Source of the DNA: Zwartia panacis
GTDB taxonomy: Bacteria; Pseudomonadota; Gammaproteobacteria; Burkholderiales; Burkholderiaceae_B
Assembly: GCF_030410395.1 (NCBI RefSeq)
Contig: NZ_JAUHHF010000003.1
Location: 248,001-312,000, forward strand
Reading direction: 5' to 3'
DNA: 64,000 nt
Position numbers and translations under genes: made by a program. Positions 1-8,683 of the stretch are shown piece after piece (position 1 is the first letter of the stretch; each line of letters starts with the position of its first letter). The notes under the pieces were generated by a model. It saw nothing but the letters and a program-made list of their open reading frames with translations, searched no databases and was not told where the DNA came from.

Positions 1-693
1 GCGATCATTGTGATCGCTGTTTTTTACACCTCGAATTTGTCACTCCTCTATCTCGCTGGCAGCCTAATCGTATTTGGGATCCTAATCTGTCTGAATCGCA
101 TCTGGCGCATCATGAATTTGACCCTCTATCTAGTGGGTGGGGTCATCATGTGGTTTTTGATGCTTAAATCAGGCGTGCACGCAACCGTTGCAGGCTTGCT
201 TCTCGCCTTTGCCATACCATATACAAGTCGATCCAAAGATATCCCCTCCCCATCTCAGCGACTTGAGCATTTACTCCACAAACCAGTGGTCTTTTGTATT
301 CTGCCAATTTTTGCGCTGGCAAATACAGGTGTGATTATCGGGACAGATGCAATGCAAGATCTCATGACAGACAATAGTCTCGGGATTATTGCGGGGCTTG
401 TTCTCGGAAAGCCGATCGGCGTCACGATGTTTTGTCTCTTTGCGGTTTTGTTAGGTCTCACCAAGCTACCTTCGGATCTTCAGTGGAAACATATCTTCGG
501 TTCAGGTTTGCTTGCCGGCATTGGCTTTACGATGTCAATCTTCATTACGAACCTTGCCTTCTCCGACCAGGCGGAAATGATCAATTCATCCAAGTTTGCC
601 ATTTTGGTGGCTTCGCTATGCTCGGGAGTGCTGGGGTATATTTGGCTGATGTTTGCAGGTAGACCCGTTCTTCACACCGACGCGAATAGCTAA
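1..693 (+). CDS. nhaA: Na+/H+ antiporter NhaA, C-terminal part
   Basis: Partial gene: the frame is open from the first base, so the start lies outside the window and about 230 residues are visible. NhaA is an inner-membrane antiporter that exports Na+ in exchange for protons and so serves pH and salt homeostasis. The visible part is a series of hydrophobic segments. It carries LKSGVHATVAG, which matches the block holding Lys300 of the E. coli protein, and near the end LLAGIGFTMSIFITNLAF, another conserved NhaA helix. The catalytic aspartate pair would lie upstream of the edge. The next gene starts 74 bases downstream on the same strand; no terminator was seen between them. Confidence 0.93.
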   Translation, partial: AIIVIAVFYTSNLSLLYLAGSLIVFGILICLNRIWRIMNLTLYLVGGVIMWFLMLKSGVHATVAGLLLAFAIPYTSRSKDIPSPSQRLEHLLHKPVVFCILPIFALANTGVIIGTDAMQDLMTDNSLGIIAGLVLGKPIGVTMFCLFAVLLGLTKLPSDLQWKHIFGSGLLAGIGFTMSIFITNLAFSDQAEMINSSKFAILVASLCSGVLGYIWLMFAGRPVLHTDANS

Positions 694-767
694 AACTCGC
701 CTTCAAACAACGGCAGTATGATGATTTAAATGCTGTTTCTGCAGTTCCCTGATGCAAGAGATCGCTC

Positions 768-3083
768 ATGACTCGTTTCTCCTTTCTGATTTTCTCGCAA
801 AAAGCTCTCCAGAGCCTTTGCTTGATGATGACCTGCTTATTTCTTCCGAACCTGGTATCCGGACAGATTAGCTTGCCAGGCATCCAGCCCAAGCAGCCGT
901 CTATTCAAAGTGAAACCGGAATCCCGGAGCAGCGTGCGAAAGTAGAATCCCAGTTAGCCGAAACTCAGCGGCAGCGTGATGCCAAACTACCGAATAACCA
1001 TGATTTGCCGAATGCTGACGCCGTAAGTCAGGCTGACAAGCAACGGTTATTGGATCGACTCGCCTTCCTGCAAGCTGAAAGAATCAAAAAACTCGATGAG
1101 CTTGCCGCTCTACAAAAAGCTCCACCTCCGCTTTTGTCAAGCCTACCCCAGGTCCAAGCACTCGGTGACTTCCCTCCCTATTCAGCCATCGCTGTCGATG
1201 CCTTGCGCGACGAACTAGACGGTCAACTAGACAAACTTCAGGGGTTGCTCAGCGGTCTTCAAATTAGGGAAGTAGAAAAGCAGACTCAACTTGAACAAAA
1301 GCGTCGCGCCGATGAAGCACTGCGGCTCAGCCAGGATCGTTTTGCCAATGCTCGTGGCGAAGAGCCCAAAGCTCAGGCGAAGTTGGCGCAAGAACAGGCT
1401 GAATTGCGTCAACGAGTTGCCGAATCTGAACTGGCGGTGCTATCCATAGACGAAGATCTGCTTAAGCTCAAAGCGTCGCAAATGCGCGTACTCAGTGATG
1501 AGCTCACACGCGTGGTAAAGAAGGCTCTTGCCGCTCAGCAATTGACCGAAACCGATCTGAATGCCCAACGCACTCGCATGACTGCCTTGCGCAAACGACT
1601 CAGTCAGGAAACAGCCAAAGCAAACGAGCGCAGGCGCAATCACGAAAGGGAGCGCACCAAGCTTTTGGCTAGCTCCCCCCTGCCCGATAGCAAGGAAGGA
1701 CAGCGACTGTCCGTGCTGGATCAGGCATTGATCACTGACGGCATTATTCTGGATGGCCTCAACGCACTAGAAACACTGACTCAGATCGTCTATGACGCAT
1801 GGGAGAAGCGTTATCTGATTCTCTCGGGAGGGAATTTAGAACAAAGGAGGCAGGCGCAAGCTTCCCTGGATAAAATCTATCAAGGCTTGATCAATCGAAA
1901 GCGCTTGTCACAGGAACAGCGTAACTCCGCACAGGCTGCCATTCGCGAGCAGGAAACACGAGTAGCCAATATTGCTCCAGATACAGCTGAGCACAATCAG
2001 GCGAAAGAGCTCCTGGCGCTGTTCAATGAAAGAGCTGCCATGTACGACAGACTTGAACTGGCTGCCAATCGCTTTGAACGACAGTTAGCAAGGTGGAGCG
2101 ATGACACTGCTCAAGCCACAAACGCTTCGCTCAGCCTAAAGGCCAATCAAGTTGGCGAGCGTATTTTTTCGACAATTCAAAGCTTTTGGCAATTCGAATT
2201 ATTTTCAGTAGATGATGTATCTGAAATAGATGGTCGAAAGGTGACAGTCAGCTATGGCGTGACCCTTGGCAAGAGTATCGTAGCGATACTGCTGTTTGTC
2301 CTTGGGTACTGGTTATTTTCCAAAGTATTGCAAGGCCTACAGATATTTCTGGTGCGTCGCTTTGGAATTAGCGATCAGTTGGCATCCGTCATCCGCCGCT
2401 GGGTCATGATTTTATTGGCAATTGGTCTAATCGTATTCGTGCTGAATCTCGCGCGCATTCCTCTGACGGTCTTTGCCTTTATGGGCGGTGCGCTGGCCAT
2501 TGGCGTCGGCTTCGGCACGCAGACCATCATTAAAAACTTTATCAGTGGCATCATTATCCTGTTCGAGCGCAAGGTACGTGTCGGTGACATCATAGAATTG
2601 GGTGGCACAATCGGGCATGTCACAGCAGTCGATATGCGAGCAACCACTATTCGCGGCTTCGATGGTGTCGAAGCCTTGGTGCCCAATTCCAGTTTTCTTG
2701 AAACTCAAGTCACCAACTGGACGTATTCCAACCAGCAAATCCGCCGGGAATTGAGGATTGGCATTGCTTACGGTGCGGATACGAGAGTGACAGAGCAATT
2801 ATTGTTAACAGCTGCTGCTAACCACCCAAGCACCCTCAAAACGCCTGCTCCTGAGGTCTTTTTTGAAGACTTTGCAGACAATGCACTTATCATGGTCCTT
2901 GTTTATTGGGTTGAACTCGGCCCAAAACTCGCGGCACGTAGCGTCGACAGCGATCTGCGTCACGCAATTTATCAACAACTTACTGAGGCGGGCATAGCAA
3001 TCCCCTACCCACAGCGCGATGTCCATCTCAATGTGACCGCGCCATTACCAGTCAGCGTATCGCGACAGGCAAAAGAAATCTGA
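768..3083 (+). CDS. Large MscS-family mechanosensitive channel
   Basis: 771 residues. A signal-like hydrophobic N-terminus (about 1-32) is followed by a long, charged, Gln- and Leu-rich region (about 35-460) that reads as periplasmic coiled coil. The C-terminal 290 residues are an MscS core. Membrane helices lie near 500-520, 545-562 and 566-600, and the pore helix is Gly/Ala-rich (MGGALAIGVGFGTQ), followed by the beta domain with KVRVGDIIELGG. MscS-type channels open under membrane tension and release solutes in osmotic downshock. The layout recalls MscK/MscM but is shorter than those proteins (about 1100 residues), with fewer predicted helices. The gene appears to be transcribed alone; a palindrome at 3186-3205 separates it from the convergent amidohydrolase gene. 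Confidence 0.88.
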   Translation: MTRFSFLIFSQKALQSLCLMMTCLFLPNLVSGQISLPGIQPKQPSIQSETGIPEQRAKVESQLAETQRQRDAKLPNNHDLPNADAVSQADKQRLLDRLAFLQAERIKKLDELAALQKAPPPLLSSLPQVQALGDFPPYSAIAVDALRDELDGQLDKLQGLLSGLQIREVEKQTQLEQKRRADEALRLSQDRFANARGEEPKAQAKLAQEQAELRQRVAESELAVLSIDEDLLKLKASQMRVLSDELTRVVKKALAAQQLTETDLNAQRTRMTALRKRLSQETAKANERRRNHERERTKLLASSPLPDSKEGQRLSVLDQALITDGIILDGLNALETLTQIVYDAWEKRYLILSGGNLEQRRQAQASLDKIYQGLINRKRLSQEQRNSAQAAIREQETRVANIAPDTAEHNQAKELLALFNERAAMYDRLELAANRFERQLARWSDDTAQATNASLSLKANQVGERIFSTIQSFWQFELFSVDDVSEIDGRKVTVSYGVTLGKSIVAILLFVLGYWLFSKVLQGLQIFLVRRFGISDQLASVIRRWVMILLAIGLIVFVLNLARIPLTVFAFMGGALAIGVGFGTQTIIKNFISGIIILFERKVRVGDIIELGGTIGHVTAVDMRATTIRGFDGVEALVPNSSFLETQVTNWTYSNQQIRRELRIGIAYGADTRVTEQLLLTAAANHPSTLKTPAPEVFFEDFADNALIMVLVYWVELGPKLAARSVDSDLRHAIYQQLTEAGIAIPYPQRDVHLNVTAPLPVSVSRQAKEI

Positions 3084-3185
3084 CCTCAAGCCAGCTGCCC
3101 AAAAGAACATTTTTTTTAAACGCTATCGAAGGCGGTTGATATTTTGCAAAGAGTTATGCCGGATAAACCTGAGCTAAAAGCGCAA

Positions 3186-3205
3186 TGCCCCTATTAATAG
3201 GGGCA
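3186..3205. terminator. Perfect 20-bp palindrome between convergent genes
   Basis: TGCCCCTATTAATAGGGGCA reads identically on both strands. It lies between the ends of the channel gene (+) and the amidohydrolase gene (-), where a two-way terminator is expected. No long U-tract follows on either strand, so termination is inferred only from position and symmetry. Confidence 0.4.
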
Positions 3206-3213
3206 GTTCAGGA

Positions 3214-4968
3214 TCAACCAAAAACTTTTTGGCCCGCCACCCATGTTTCAGATACTTTAATCGCACTGATCACACTCACTTCCGTCGTGAAGGGATCTTT
3301 TTCTAAAATAGTAAGATCTGCTTCTTTACCCTGTTCGAGGGTGCCAAGCATATGCTCCATACCAATATGCCGAGAAGGATTGATTGTGATCGCGCGAAGA
3401 GCAGTATCCAAGTCCACTCTTTGGTCAGGTCCCACGACAGAGCCATCGGCGACACATTGGCGCATGAGTTGTATCTGTACGTGTCGTAAAGGACTCAATG
3501 GCATGCCTGCAGCGGGGTTATCTGAATGAACTGAGTAGTGAAGACCAGCTTTATGGGCAGCTGCGCATGGCACCATAAATGCAGCTCGCTCTGGTCCAAA
3601 AATTGAGTCTCTATACGCGGCACCATACAAATAGACGAAATCGGTCATAAAAGTCAGCTCATAGCCGAGCTTTTTGATTCGCTCAAGTTGATCTTGACGC
3701 ACCATAGTCGCATGCTCCAGACGCATCAGGCCCATGGCAGGATTCGCACCATACACAGCTTCAAGAGCATTGAGATACTCCTCGATCGCAGCATCCCCTT
3801 GGCAATGCGCTAACATCGTCCAATCAGCCGCCTTGGCCTTTTTGCAAATCTCAGTCATTTGAATTTGCGTATAGCCTAACGTGCCCTTTTTATCGGTATT
3901 CAGATAGGGCTTCGATTGCGCGGCAGTCTCACCTTGGTTTGAGCCATCAACCCAGCATTTCATGCCATACAAAGAAAAACGGCTATTTGGCAAGATGCGC
4001 GCCCGATTTGCTGGGCCAAGAGACGTATATTTTTTACTCTCTTCTACAGCTTCTGAGCTGAAGCTGGCGCTCATCCTGATCGGCAAGAAGTTAGAAAGCT
4101 TTGCGAGAGACTCCACCCATTGAGGCTTGACAGTTCCCGGCTCGTGCAATGTCGTCAAACCTGATGCAGCAGCTTGTTTCGCATATTGCACCACCGCCTT
4201 CTCAAGCAATTCAGGGGATGGTTTAGGCACAGCGAGATCGGCAAACTTCATCAAGGCAGGTTCGTTATAAATCAAGCCATTCAATTGGCCATTATTATCA
4301 CGCCCAAAATATCCGCCACCTGGCAGCATACCGACGTTTTGCGGAATATCTGCCTTTGAAAAAGCCAACGAATTGGCGGCCCCGACGTGACCATTCACAT
4401 ACAAGATAAAGATGGGATGGCTCGTCGAAATCTCATTGATTTCAGCCATCGACCAGTCTCCGCCTTGGAGCAGATTGTCATAAAAGCCGAAAGCCAACCA
4501 CTGACCTGCCGGCGTTTTAGCCACGGTTGTTTTTATGAATGACTTGACTTGGTCTTTCGTTTTGTATTTTGCAAAACCTACATTGATCAGCAACTGATCA
4601 AACAAGCTGCTGAGTACGACATGATTATGTGGATCAATAAACCCAGGAAATACCGTCCTACCGTCTAAGTTGACGATCGTTGGTTTATTTTTAGTCAAGC
4701 TCATGATCTGATCAAGCGAGCCTGCACCCAAAATCTTTCCATTTCTAACTGCCAGGGCCTCGACTTTTTGAGCATTGCCCGACATCGTATAAATTGAACC
4801 ATTACGGAATACCGTATCAGGACGCTCGATATCCTGAGCATTCAAACTGGCATGAAATGCAGCTGTTATGGAGCCGGCGCCGGTAAAAAGCATCAGCTTT
4901 CGGCGTTTGTCTGAAAAATTAGCAGTCAAATGTTCTGTAAACGCAGATTTTCTACACCACATGCACAT
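3214..4968 (-). CDS. Exported amidohydrolase, YtcJ type (Amidohydro_3)
   Basis: 584 residues. The metal-binding motif DPHNH (His114, His116) follows the usual FPGFID stretch, and a C-terminal block (about 505-560) has the GTLEQGKEADLTILEKDP signature of the composite beta-sandwich domain. The family hydrolyses amide or ring C-N bonds; the substrate is not predictable. The N-terminus carries KRRKLMLFTGAGS and an Ala-rich stretch ending near NAQD, which looks like a twin-arginine signal and implies periplasmic location. ATG at 4962 is an alternative start. A paralogue lies at 9528-11324 (exported by a Sec-like signal). A tandem TGTAGG repeat about 88 bases upstream may bind the response regulator encoded at 6997-7683. 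Confidence 0.87.
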   Translation of the reverse strand: MCMWCRKSAFTEHLTANFSDKRRKLMLFTGAGSITAAFHASLNAQDIERPDTVFRNGSIYTMSGNAQKVEALAVRNGKILGAGSLDQIMSLTKNKPTIVNLDGRTVFPGFIDPHNHVVLSSLFDQLLINVGFAKYKTKDQVKSFIKTTVAKTPAGQWLAFGFYDNLLQGGDWSMAEINEISTSHPIFILYVNGHVGAANSLAFSKADIPQNVGMLPGGGYFGRDNNGQLNGLIYNEPALMKFADLAVPKPSPELLEKAVVQYAKQAAASGLTTLHEPGTVKPQWVESLAKLSNFLPIRMSASFSSEAVEESKKYTSLGPANRARILPNSRFSLYGMKCWVDGSNQGETAAQSKPYLNTDKKGTLGYTQIQMTEICKKAKAADWTMLAHCQGDAAIEEYLNALEAVYGANPAMGLMRLEHATMVRQDQLERIKKLGYELTFMTDFVYLYGAAYRDSIFGPERAAFMVPCAAAHKAGLHYSVHSDNPAAGMPLSPLRHVQIQLMRQCVADGSVVGPDQRVDLDTALRAITINPSRHIGMEHMLGTLEQGKEADLTILEKDPFTTEVSVISAIKVSETWVAGQKVFG

Positions 4969-5000
4969 AGCGGGAACTCACACATAATTTTGATTAAACG

Positions 5001-5019
5001 GTTTAGCTAGAAAGCTAAA
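5001..5019. promoter_or_regulatory. 7-bp inverted repeat upstream of amidohydrolase
   Basis: TTTAGCT and AGCTAAA (5002-5008 and 5013-5019) are separated by four bases, about 35 bases upstream of the amidohydrolase start on the minus strand. It could be an operator or a leader hairpin. No known motif was recognised. Confidence 0.3.
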
Positions 5020-5055
5020 ACATCGCTAAGCATATGATGTCAAAGACTCGACAAG

Positions 5056-5075
5056 GATACCTACCAATCCCTACA
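5056..5075 (-). promoter_or_regulatory. Candidate response-regulator site: tandem TGTAGG repeat, copy 1
   Basis: On the minus strand the sequence reads TGTAGGGATTGGTAGGTATC. Two GTAGG half-sites start exactly 10 bp apart, the spacing at which OmpR/PhoB-type regulators bind as head-to-tail dimers. The site lies in the divergent region between the amidohydrolase (start 4968) and the sensor kinase gene (start 5162). A second copy with 15 of 20 identical bases is at 7703-7722. Binding by the regulator at 6997-7683 is inferred. Confidence 0.5.
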
Positions 5076-5161
5076 GGGGCGTCATGATCGTGACCCACTC
5101 TCCTGTGCATCGCAATGGAAAGAATTGACCATTGAAGAATCTCGCCTAAAATTATTCAGAC

Positions 5162-7012
5162 ATGAAAAAATTGACAATAATATTTTTTTTAATACTGGCG
5201 AACTTTCTTGGTTCACTACCTGCCTATGCAAAAAACTCAGACCAATACCTCCTGAGTCAAGCTTATTTTGAAGACAAAAGCAATTCACTCTCAATCTCAC
5301 AAATTGAGCAAAAAGAATTCATTCCCTATCAAGAAGCCCTGACAGGCGGTTATAAAACGGGAACGTTTTGGCTGAAGTTAAAAATCGCAGCAAACTCACA
5401 GCCACTTATACTCAAAATCAGACCTGTTTTTATTGAAGAAATCGAGCTGTTCGATTCCGCACTCCCACAACAAAAGCCCTTAGTGGGAAACAAATACCCA
5501 TGGAAAGCTTCCGATATCGAAGCTGTCAGCTATAACTTCGAATTAGCACCTCGACCGGCAGAGCGAGAAATTTACCTCAGGATTAAGTCCGTCCGCAGCT
5601 ATCTAGTCAATGCTGAAGTCATGCCGCTTGCTCAATATCAAAAAAGCGATCGCCAAGAACTTCTGGTCTATGCAGCATATTCGACACTGACACTGCTGAT
5701 CGCATTGTGGCTACTCATCAGCTGGGTGTTACATCGCGAGTTAGTACTAGGAATATTTGCTGCTCAGCAGATCTTTGCGTTTCTACACACGTCATTGCAT
5801 GGCGGAATATTTAAAATCCTTTTCGATGATTATTTCGATCCGATTAGGATGAATAGTTTTTTTAGTTTCCTTGTCGTGACCTATCCACTCTTTGGAATTT
5901 TGGCCAATAAATTTCTATTGAGAGATTATGGACTTAAAAAATCGTTTAATGCCGTCTTTAACTTATTGCTCTTTTTTTCATCTCTGATCATTACACTCAA
6001 TTTCTTGACCAATCAGCCTCTCACATTTAATTTGAATAGCCTTTTAGTTTTCATCACTATTTCGTTCTTTCTTATTTCCTCACTGTTTGGAGTGGATATT
6101 AATCAATCTACTTTAAAGGCTGATGCCTTACCAATCAATGTATTACGTATTTTTTATTTTTTCAATTTAGCGCTTTGGACGATCGCAATCTTTTCTCTTC
6201 AAGGCTGGCTTCCAGGAGGAGATCTTGCTTTGCATTCACTGCATATCTACAGCATGGTGAGCGGATTGGTATTTTTCTTTTTGCTTCAGTACCGCGCAAA
6301 AGCATTATTAAAAATTGAGTCAAGCCGCACGATGGCACTCAAATCAGAGGCGGATCACGAACGGAAGCAACGCGAAGAACAATCCATGCTCATGGCCATG
6401 TTGTCTCATGAGATCAAGACTCCGCTTTCTGTCTTAAAACTTGTCGTGGATGAAAAGGTTTCAGGCTCTGATCTCGAGGGTCATGCAAACCGCGCTGTGA
6501 ACAACATTAACTTTATTATCGAACGCTGCCTTCAACTCGGTAAAATCGATGCAAAGTCGACGCAAGTTCACAAAAAAACATTCAGACTAGATGACTTTAT
6601 CAACAACTTGCTTTACCAATTTAAAACTCAAAGCTATACATCCCTCACCTGCCATGAAAATCCAATCGTGCATACAGATCAAGATATCTTGCGTATTATC
6701 GTCTCAAATATCTTAGAAAATGCCATCAAATATTCACCTAAGGCATCACAGATTTATATCGAAACAAGTGCTCAAGATATCAACGGTACACCCGGCGTAC
6801 ATGTTCAATTCATCAATGATGTGGGTTCAATGGGTGCGCCAGATCCTCAGCATGTATTCAAAAAATATTACAGAAATTCCTCGGCTACTAAAATAAGCGG
6901 TTCAGGACTAGGTCTCTATCTTGTTTACGAACTGATGCAGTTAATCGGCGGTCTCGTTTCGTATCAATTTCAACAGAATAAAGTTATTTTTAAATTATGG
7001 ATACCCTCCTGA
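5162..7012 (+). CDS. 7TMR-DISM sensor histidine kinase
   Basis: 616 residues. Order of parts: signal peptide (1-24), extracytoplasmic ligand-binding domain of the 7TMR-DISM type 2 family (about 28-160), seven hydrophobic helices (about 180-385), coiled linker, HisKA domain with the phospho-acceptor His416 in MLSHEIKTPLS, and an ATPase domain ending in GSGLGLYLVYEL. It should sense a periplasmic ligand and phosphorylate the regulator encoded next; the two genes overlap by 16 bases. A paralogue with the same architecture and almost the same His position (415) lies at 59218-61110. The flanking genes suggest that the signal is related to the substrate or product of the two amidohydrolases. Confidence 0.92.
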   Translation: MKKLTIIFFLILANFLGSLPAYAKNSDQYLLSQAYFEDKSNSLSISQIEQKEFIPYQEALTGGYKTGTFWLKLKIAANSQPLILKIRPVFIEEIELFDSALPQQKPLVGNKYPWKASDIEAVSYNFELAPRPAEREIYLRIKSVRSYLVNAEVMPLAQYQKSDRQELLVYAAYSTLTLLIALWLLISWVLHRELVLGIFAAQQIFAFLHTSLHGGIFKILFDDYFDPIRMNSFFSFLVVTYPLFGILANKFLLRDYGLKKSFNAVFNLLLFFSSLIITLNFLTNQPLTFNLNSLLVFITISFFLISSLFGVDINQSTLKADALPINVLRIFYFFNLALWTIAIFSLQGWLPGGDLALHSLHIYSMVSGLVFFFLLQYRAKALLKIESSRTMALKSEADHERKQREEQSMLMAMLSHEIKTPLSVLKLVVDEKVSGSDLEGHANRAVNNINFIIERCLQLGKIDAKSTQVHKKTFRLDDFINNLLYQFKTQSYTSLTCHENPIVHTDQDILRIIVSNILENAIKYSPKASQIYIETSAQDINGTPGVHVQFINDVGSMGAPDPQHVFKKYYRNSSATKISGSGLGLYLVYELMQLIGGLVSYQFQQNKVIFKLWIPS

Positions 7013-7683
7013 AAGTTGCGTTGGTAGAAGACAATGATGATTTTAGAGACCTTCTTAAAAGAGATATTTCCAAGGCCGGCTTTACAGTCCACGCAGCCGA
7101 GTCCGCAGAGGAATTGGATGATCTCGTCACACATACCCACATAGACCTTCTGATCCTAGATCTTAATCTTCCGGGTGAAGACGGTCTGAGCATAGCGAGA
7201 CGATATAAGCGTTCGAATCCAGACCTGTACATCATCATGCTGACCGCTCGCGGCCGAGAATTGGATCGTATTAATGGATATGATTCTGGAGCAGATGTTT
7301 ACCTCACCAAGCCGATATCGAGTGCTGAGCTGATGGCTGCCATAGGTAGTGTTTCCCGACGCTTATTGAAACAATATGACAGGCAAGATTTGATTCTTAA
7401 CCCGCGTATGATGAGCTTGACGGGTACTAAAACAGTCGAGTTGAGTCGACAAGAAATAGTGATCTTAAAAGCACTCAATGAATCTCCAAATGGAAATCTT
7501 CCTTATTTCAGATTATTGGAACTTTGCGGTGAAATTGAGATGCATGAGCAATCAAAAGCCGCACTCGAAGTCCGTGTGGTTCGTCTTCGCAAAAAGCTCA
7601 ATGATGCCGGAATTGAAGGTAAAGGGATTCGCGCCATTAGAGGAGAGGGCTACCAGTTATTGTCGCGCATCAAAATTATTTGA
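6997..7683 (+). CDS. OmpR-family response regulator
   Basis: 228 residues. The receiver domain has the acidic pair in VEDNDD, phospho-acceptor Asp55 in LILDLNLPGEDG, Thr83 and Lys105. The C-terminal half (about 130-225) is a winged helix with the RVVRLRKKL recognition helix and the terminal GEGYQLL hairpin. The start overlaps the end of the kinase gene by 16 bases, so the two are translationally coupled. Its likely targets are local: a tandem TGTAGG repeat lies 20 bases after its stop, upstream of the barrel gene at 7783, and a second copy lies upstream of the amidohydrolase at 4968. Confidence 0.93.
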   Translation: MDTLLKVALVEDNDDFRDLLKRDISKAGFTVHAAESAEELDDLVTHTHIDLLILDLNLPGEDGLSIARRYKRSNPDLYIIMLTARGRELDRINGYDSGADVYLTKPISSAELMAAIGSVSRRLLKQYDRQDLILNPRMMSLTGTKTVELSRQEIVILKALNESPNGNLPYFRLLELCGEIEMHEQSKAALEVRVVRLRKKLNDAGIEGKGIRAIRGEGYQLLSRIKII

Positions 7684-7702
7684 AATCACCAATACCCAGG
7701 AG

Positions 7703-7722
7703 TGTAGGTTTTTGTAGGTAAT
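7703..7722 (+). promoter_or_regulatory. Candidate response-regulator site: tandem TGTAGG repeat, copy 2
   Basis: TGTAGGTTTTTGTAGGTAAT holds two TGTAGGT half-sites 10 bp apart, 61 bases upstream of the barrel gene at 7783. It matches copy 1 at 5056-5075 in 15 of 20 bases, including both half-site cores. Confidence 0.5.
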
Positions 7723-7739
7723 GAAAATCTGTCTCGTTT

Positions 7740-7769
7740 AATGTTCATCAACTTTGTTTAATGAACATT
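7740..7769. promoter_or_regulatory. Overlapping inverted and direct repeats before barrel gene
   Basis: AATGTTCAT (7740-7748) and ATGAACATT (7761-7769) form a perfect 9-bp inverted repeat just upstream of the start at 7783. The same stretch contains GTTTAATG twice, 20 bp apart (7736 and 7756). It could be an operator or a leader structure controlling translation. Confidence 0.4.
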
Positions 7770-7782
7770 TAATCGTGGAAAC

Positions 7783-8580
7783 ATGAAAACTCACCTACTT
7801 GCTTCAGGTTTTTTATACAGCTTAATTTCATGCTCAGCGTTAGCACAGCCCGCTAATACTGCAACAAGCGATCTGGCAAAAAAACTAACCAATCCTGTCG
7901 CATCGTTGATATCCGTTCCTTTTCAATACAACTACGATGCCAATATTGGATTAGACAAAAAAGGAACGAGCAATAGCTTGGTCGTTCAGCCAGTCGTCCC
8001 CCTTAAGCTCAATAACAACTGGAACTACATTGTTAGGCCAGTCATGACCTTCGAGTCACTCAATAATGTCAATGGATACAGCGGCACAGGGGCCGGCCCT
8101 ATCGTTGTAGAAACTTTTTTCTCACCCGCCGCTTCAAATGGATTGATATGGGGCGTTGGTCCTGTTGTCAGCACCCCATCGCTCTCCGGTTCGAATTTCG
8201 GCACCTCTCAAACAGGCGTCGGCTTGAGCGCTGTTGGTTTGGTGATGAAGTCACCATGGACGGCAGGTCTACTCACATACAACACATGGAGCGCTGGAGG
8301 AAGCGCGGTCAATGGCACGGCTAATAATCTGTTCTATCAGCCATTTATCTCTTACGTTACTCCAAGCGCCTGGACCTATTCGATCAACACCCAGTCTACT
8401 TTCAACTGGGATGCGCGACGGGCAGAAAACCCCTTGAATGCAACTGTTTCTAAACTGGTCAAAATCGGCGAAGTACCTGTCTCATTTCAAGTAGGCGCAC
8501 GTTATTACTTAAGCAGCGTCCCGGGAGGCCCCTCTGGCTGGGGGGGTCGAGCAAGCATGACGTTCATTTTCCCAAAGTAA
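7783..8580 (+). CDS. Predicted outer-membrane barrel protein, 265 aa
   Basis: A Sec signal peptide (1-21, ending in ALA-QP) is followed by alternating beta-type sequence rich in Asn, Ser, Gly and Trp. The block LAKKLTNPVASLISVPFQYN is typical of a protein family often labelled only 'transporter' or 'neuromedin U' in databases; that label says nothing about function. Location in the outer membrane is inferred from composition. It directly follows the two-component pair and has a possible regulator site 61 bases upstream, so it may admit or release a compound handled by the neighbouring periplasmic amidohydrolases. Confidence 0.75.
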   Translation: MKTHLLASGFLYSLISCSALAQPANTATSDLAKKLTNPVASLISVPFQYNYDANIGLDKKGTSNSLVVQPVVPLKLNNNWNYIVRPVMTFESLNNVNGYSGTGAGPIVVETFFSPAASNGLIWGVGPVVSTPSLSGSNFGTSQTGVGLSAVGLVMKSPWTAGLLTYNTWSAGGSAVNGTANNLFYQPFISYVTPSAWTYSINTQSTFNWDARRAENPLNATVSKLVKIGEVPVSFQVGARYYLSSVPGGPSGWGGRASMTFIFPK

Positions 8581-8683
8581 AACTATCAAAATTTTCAAAA
8601 TACAAATAGACGGTCAGTGAGTGATGGGCATTTCGTAACAGAAATCCTCATTTTTATTGTTGATTTAGCTAGGAATGCACTAA

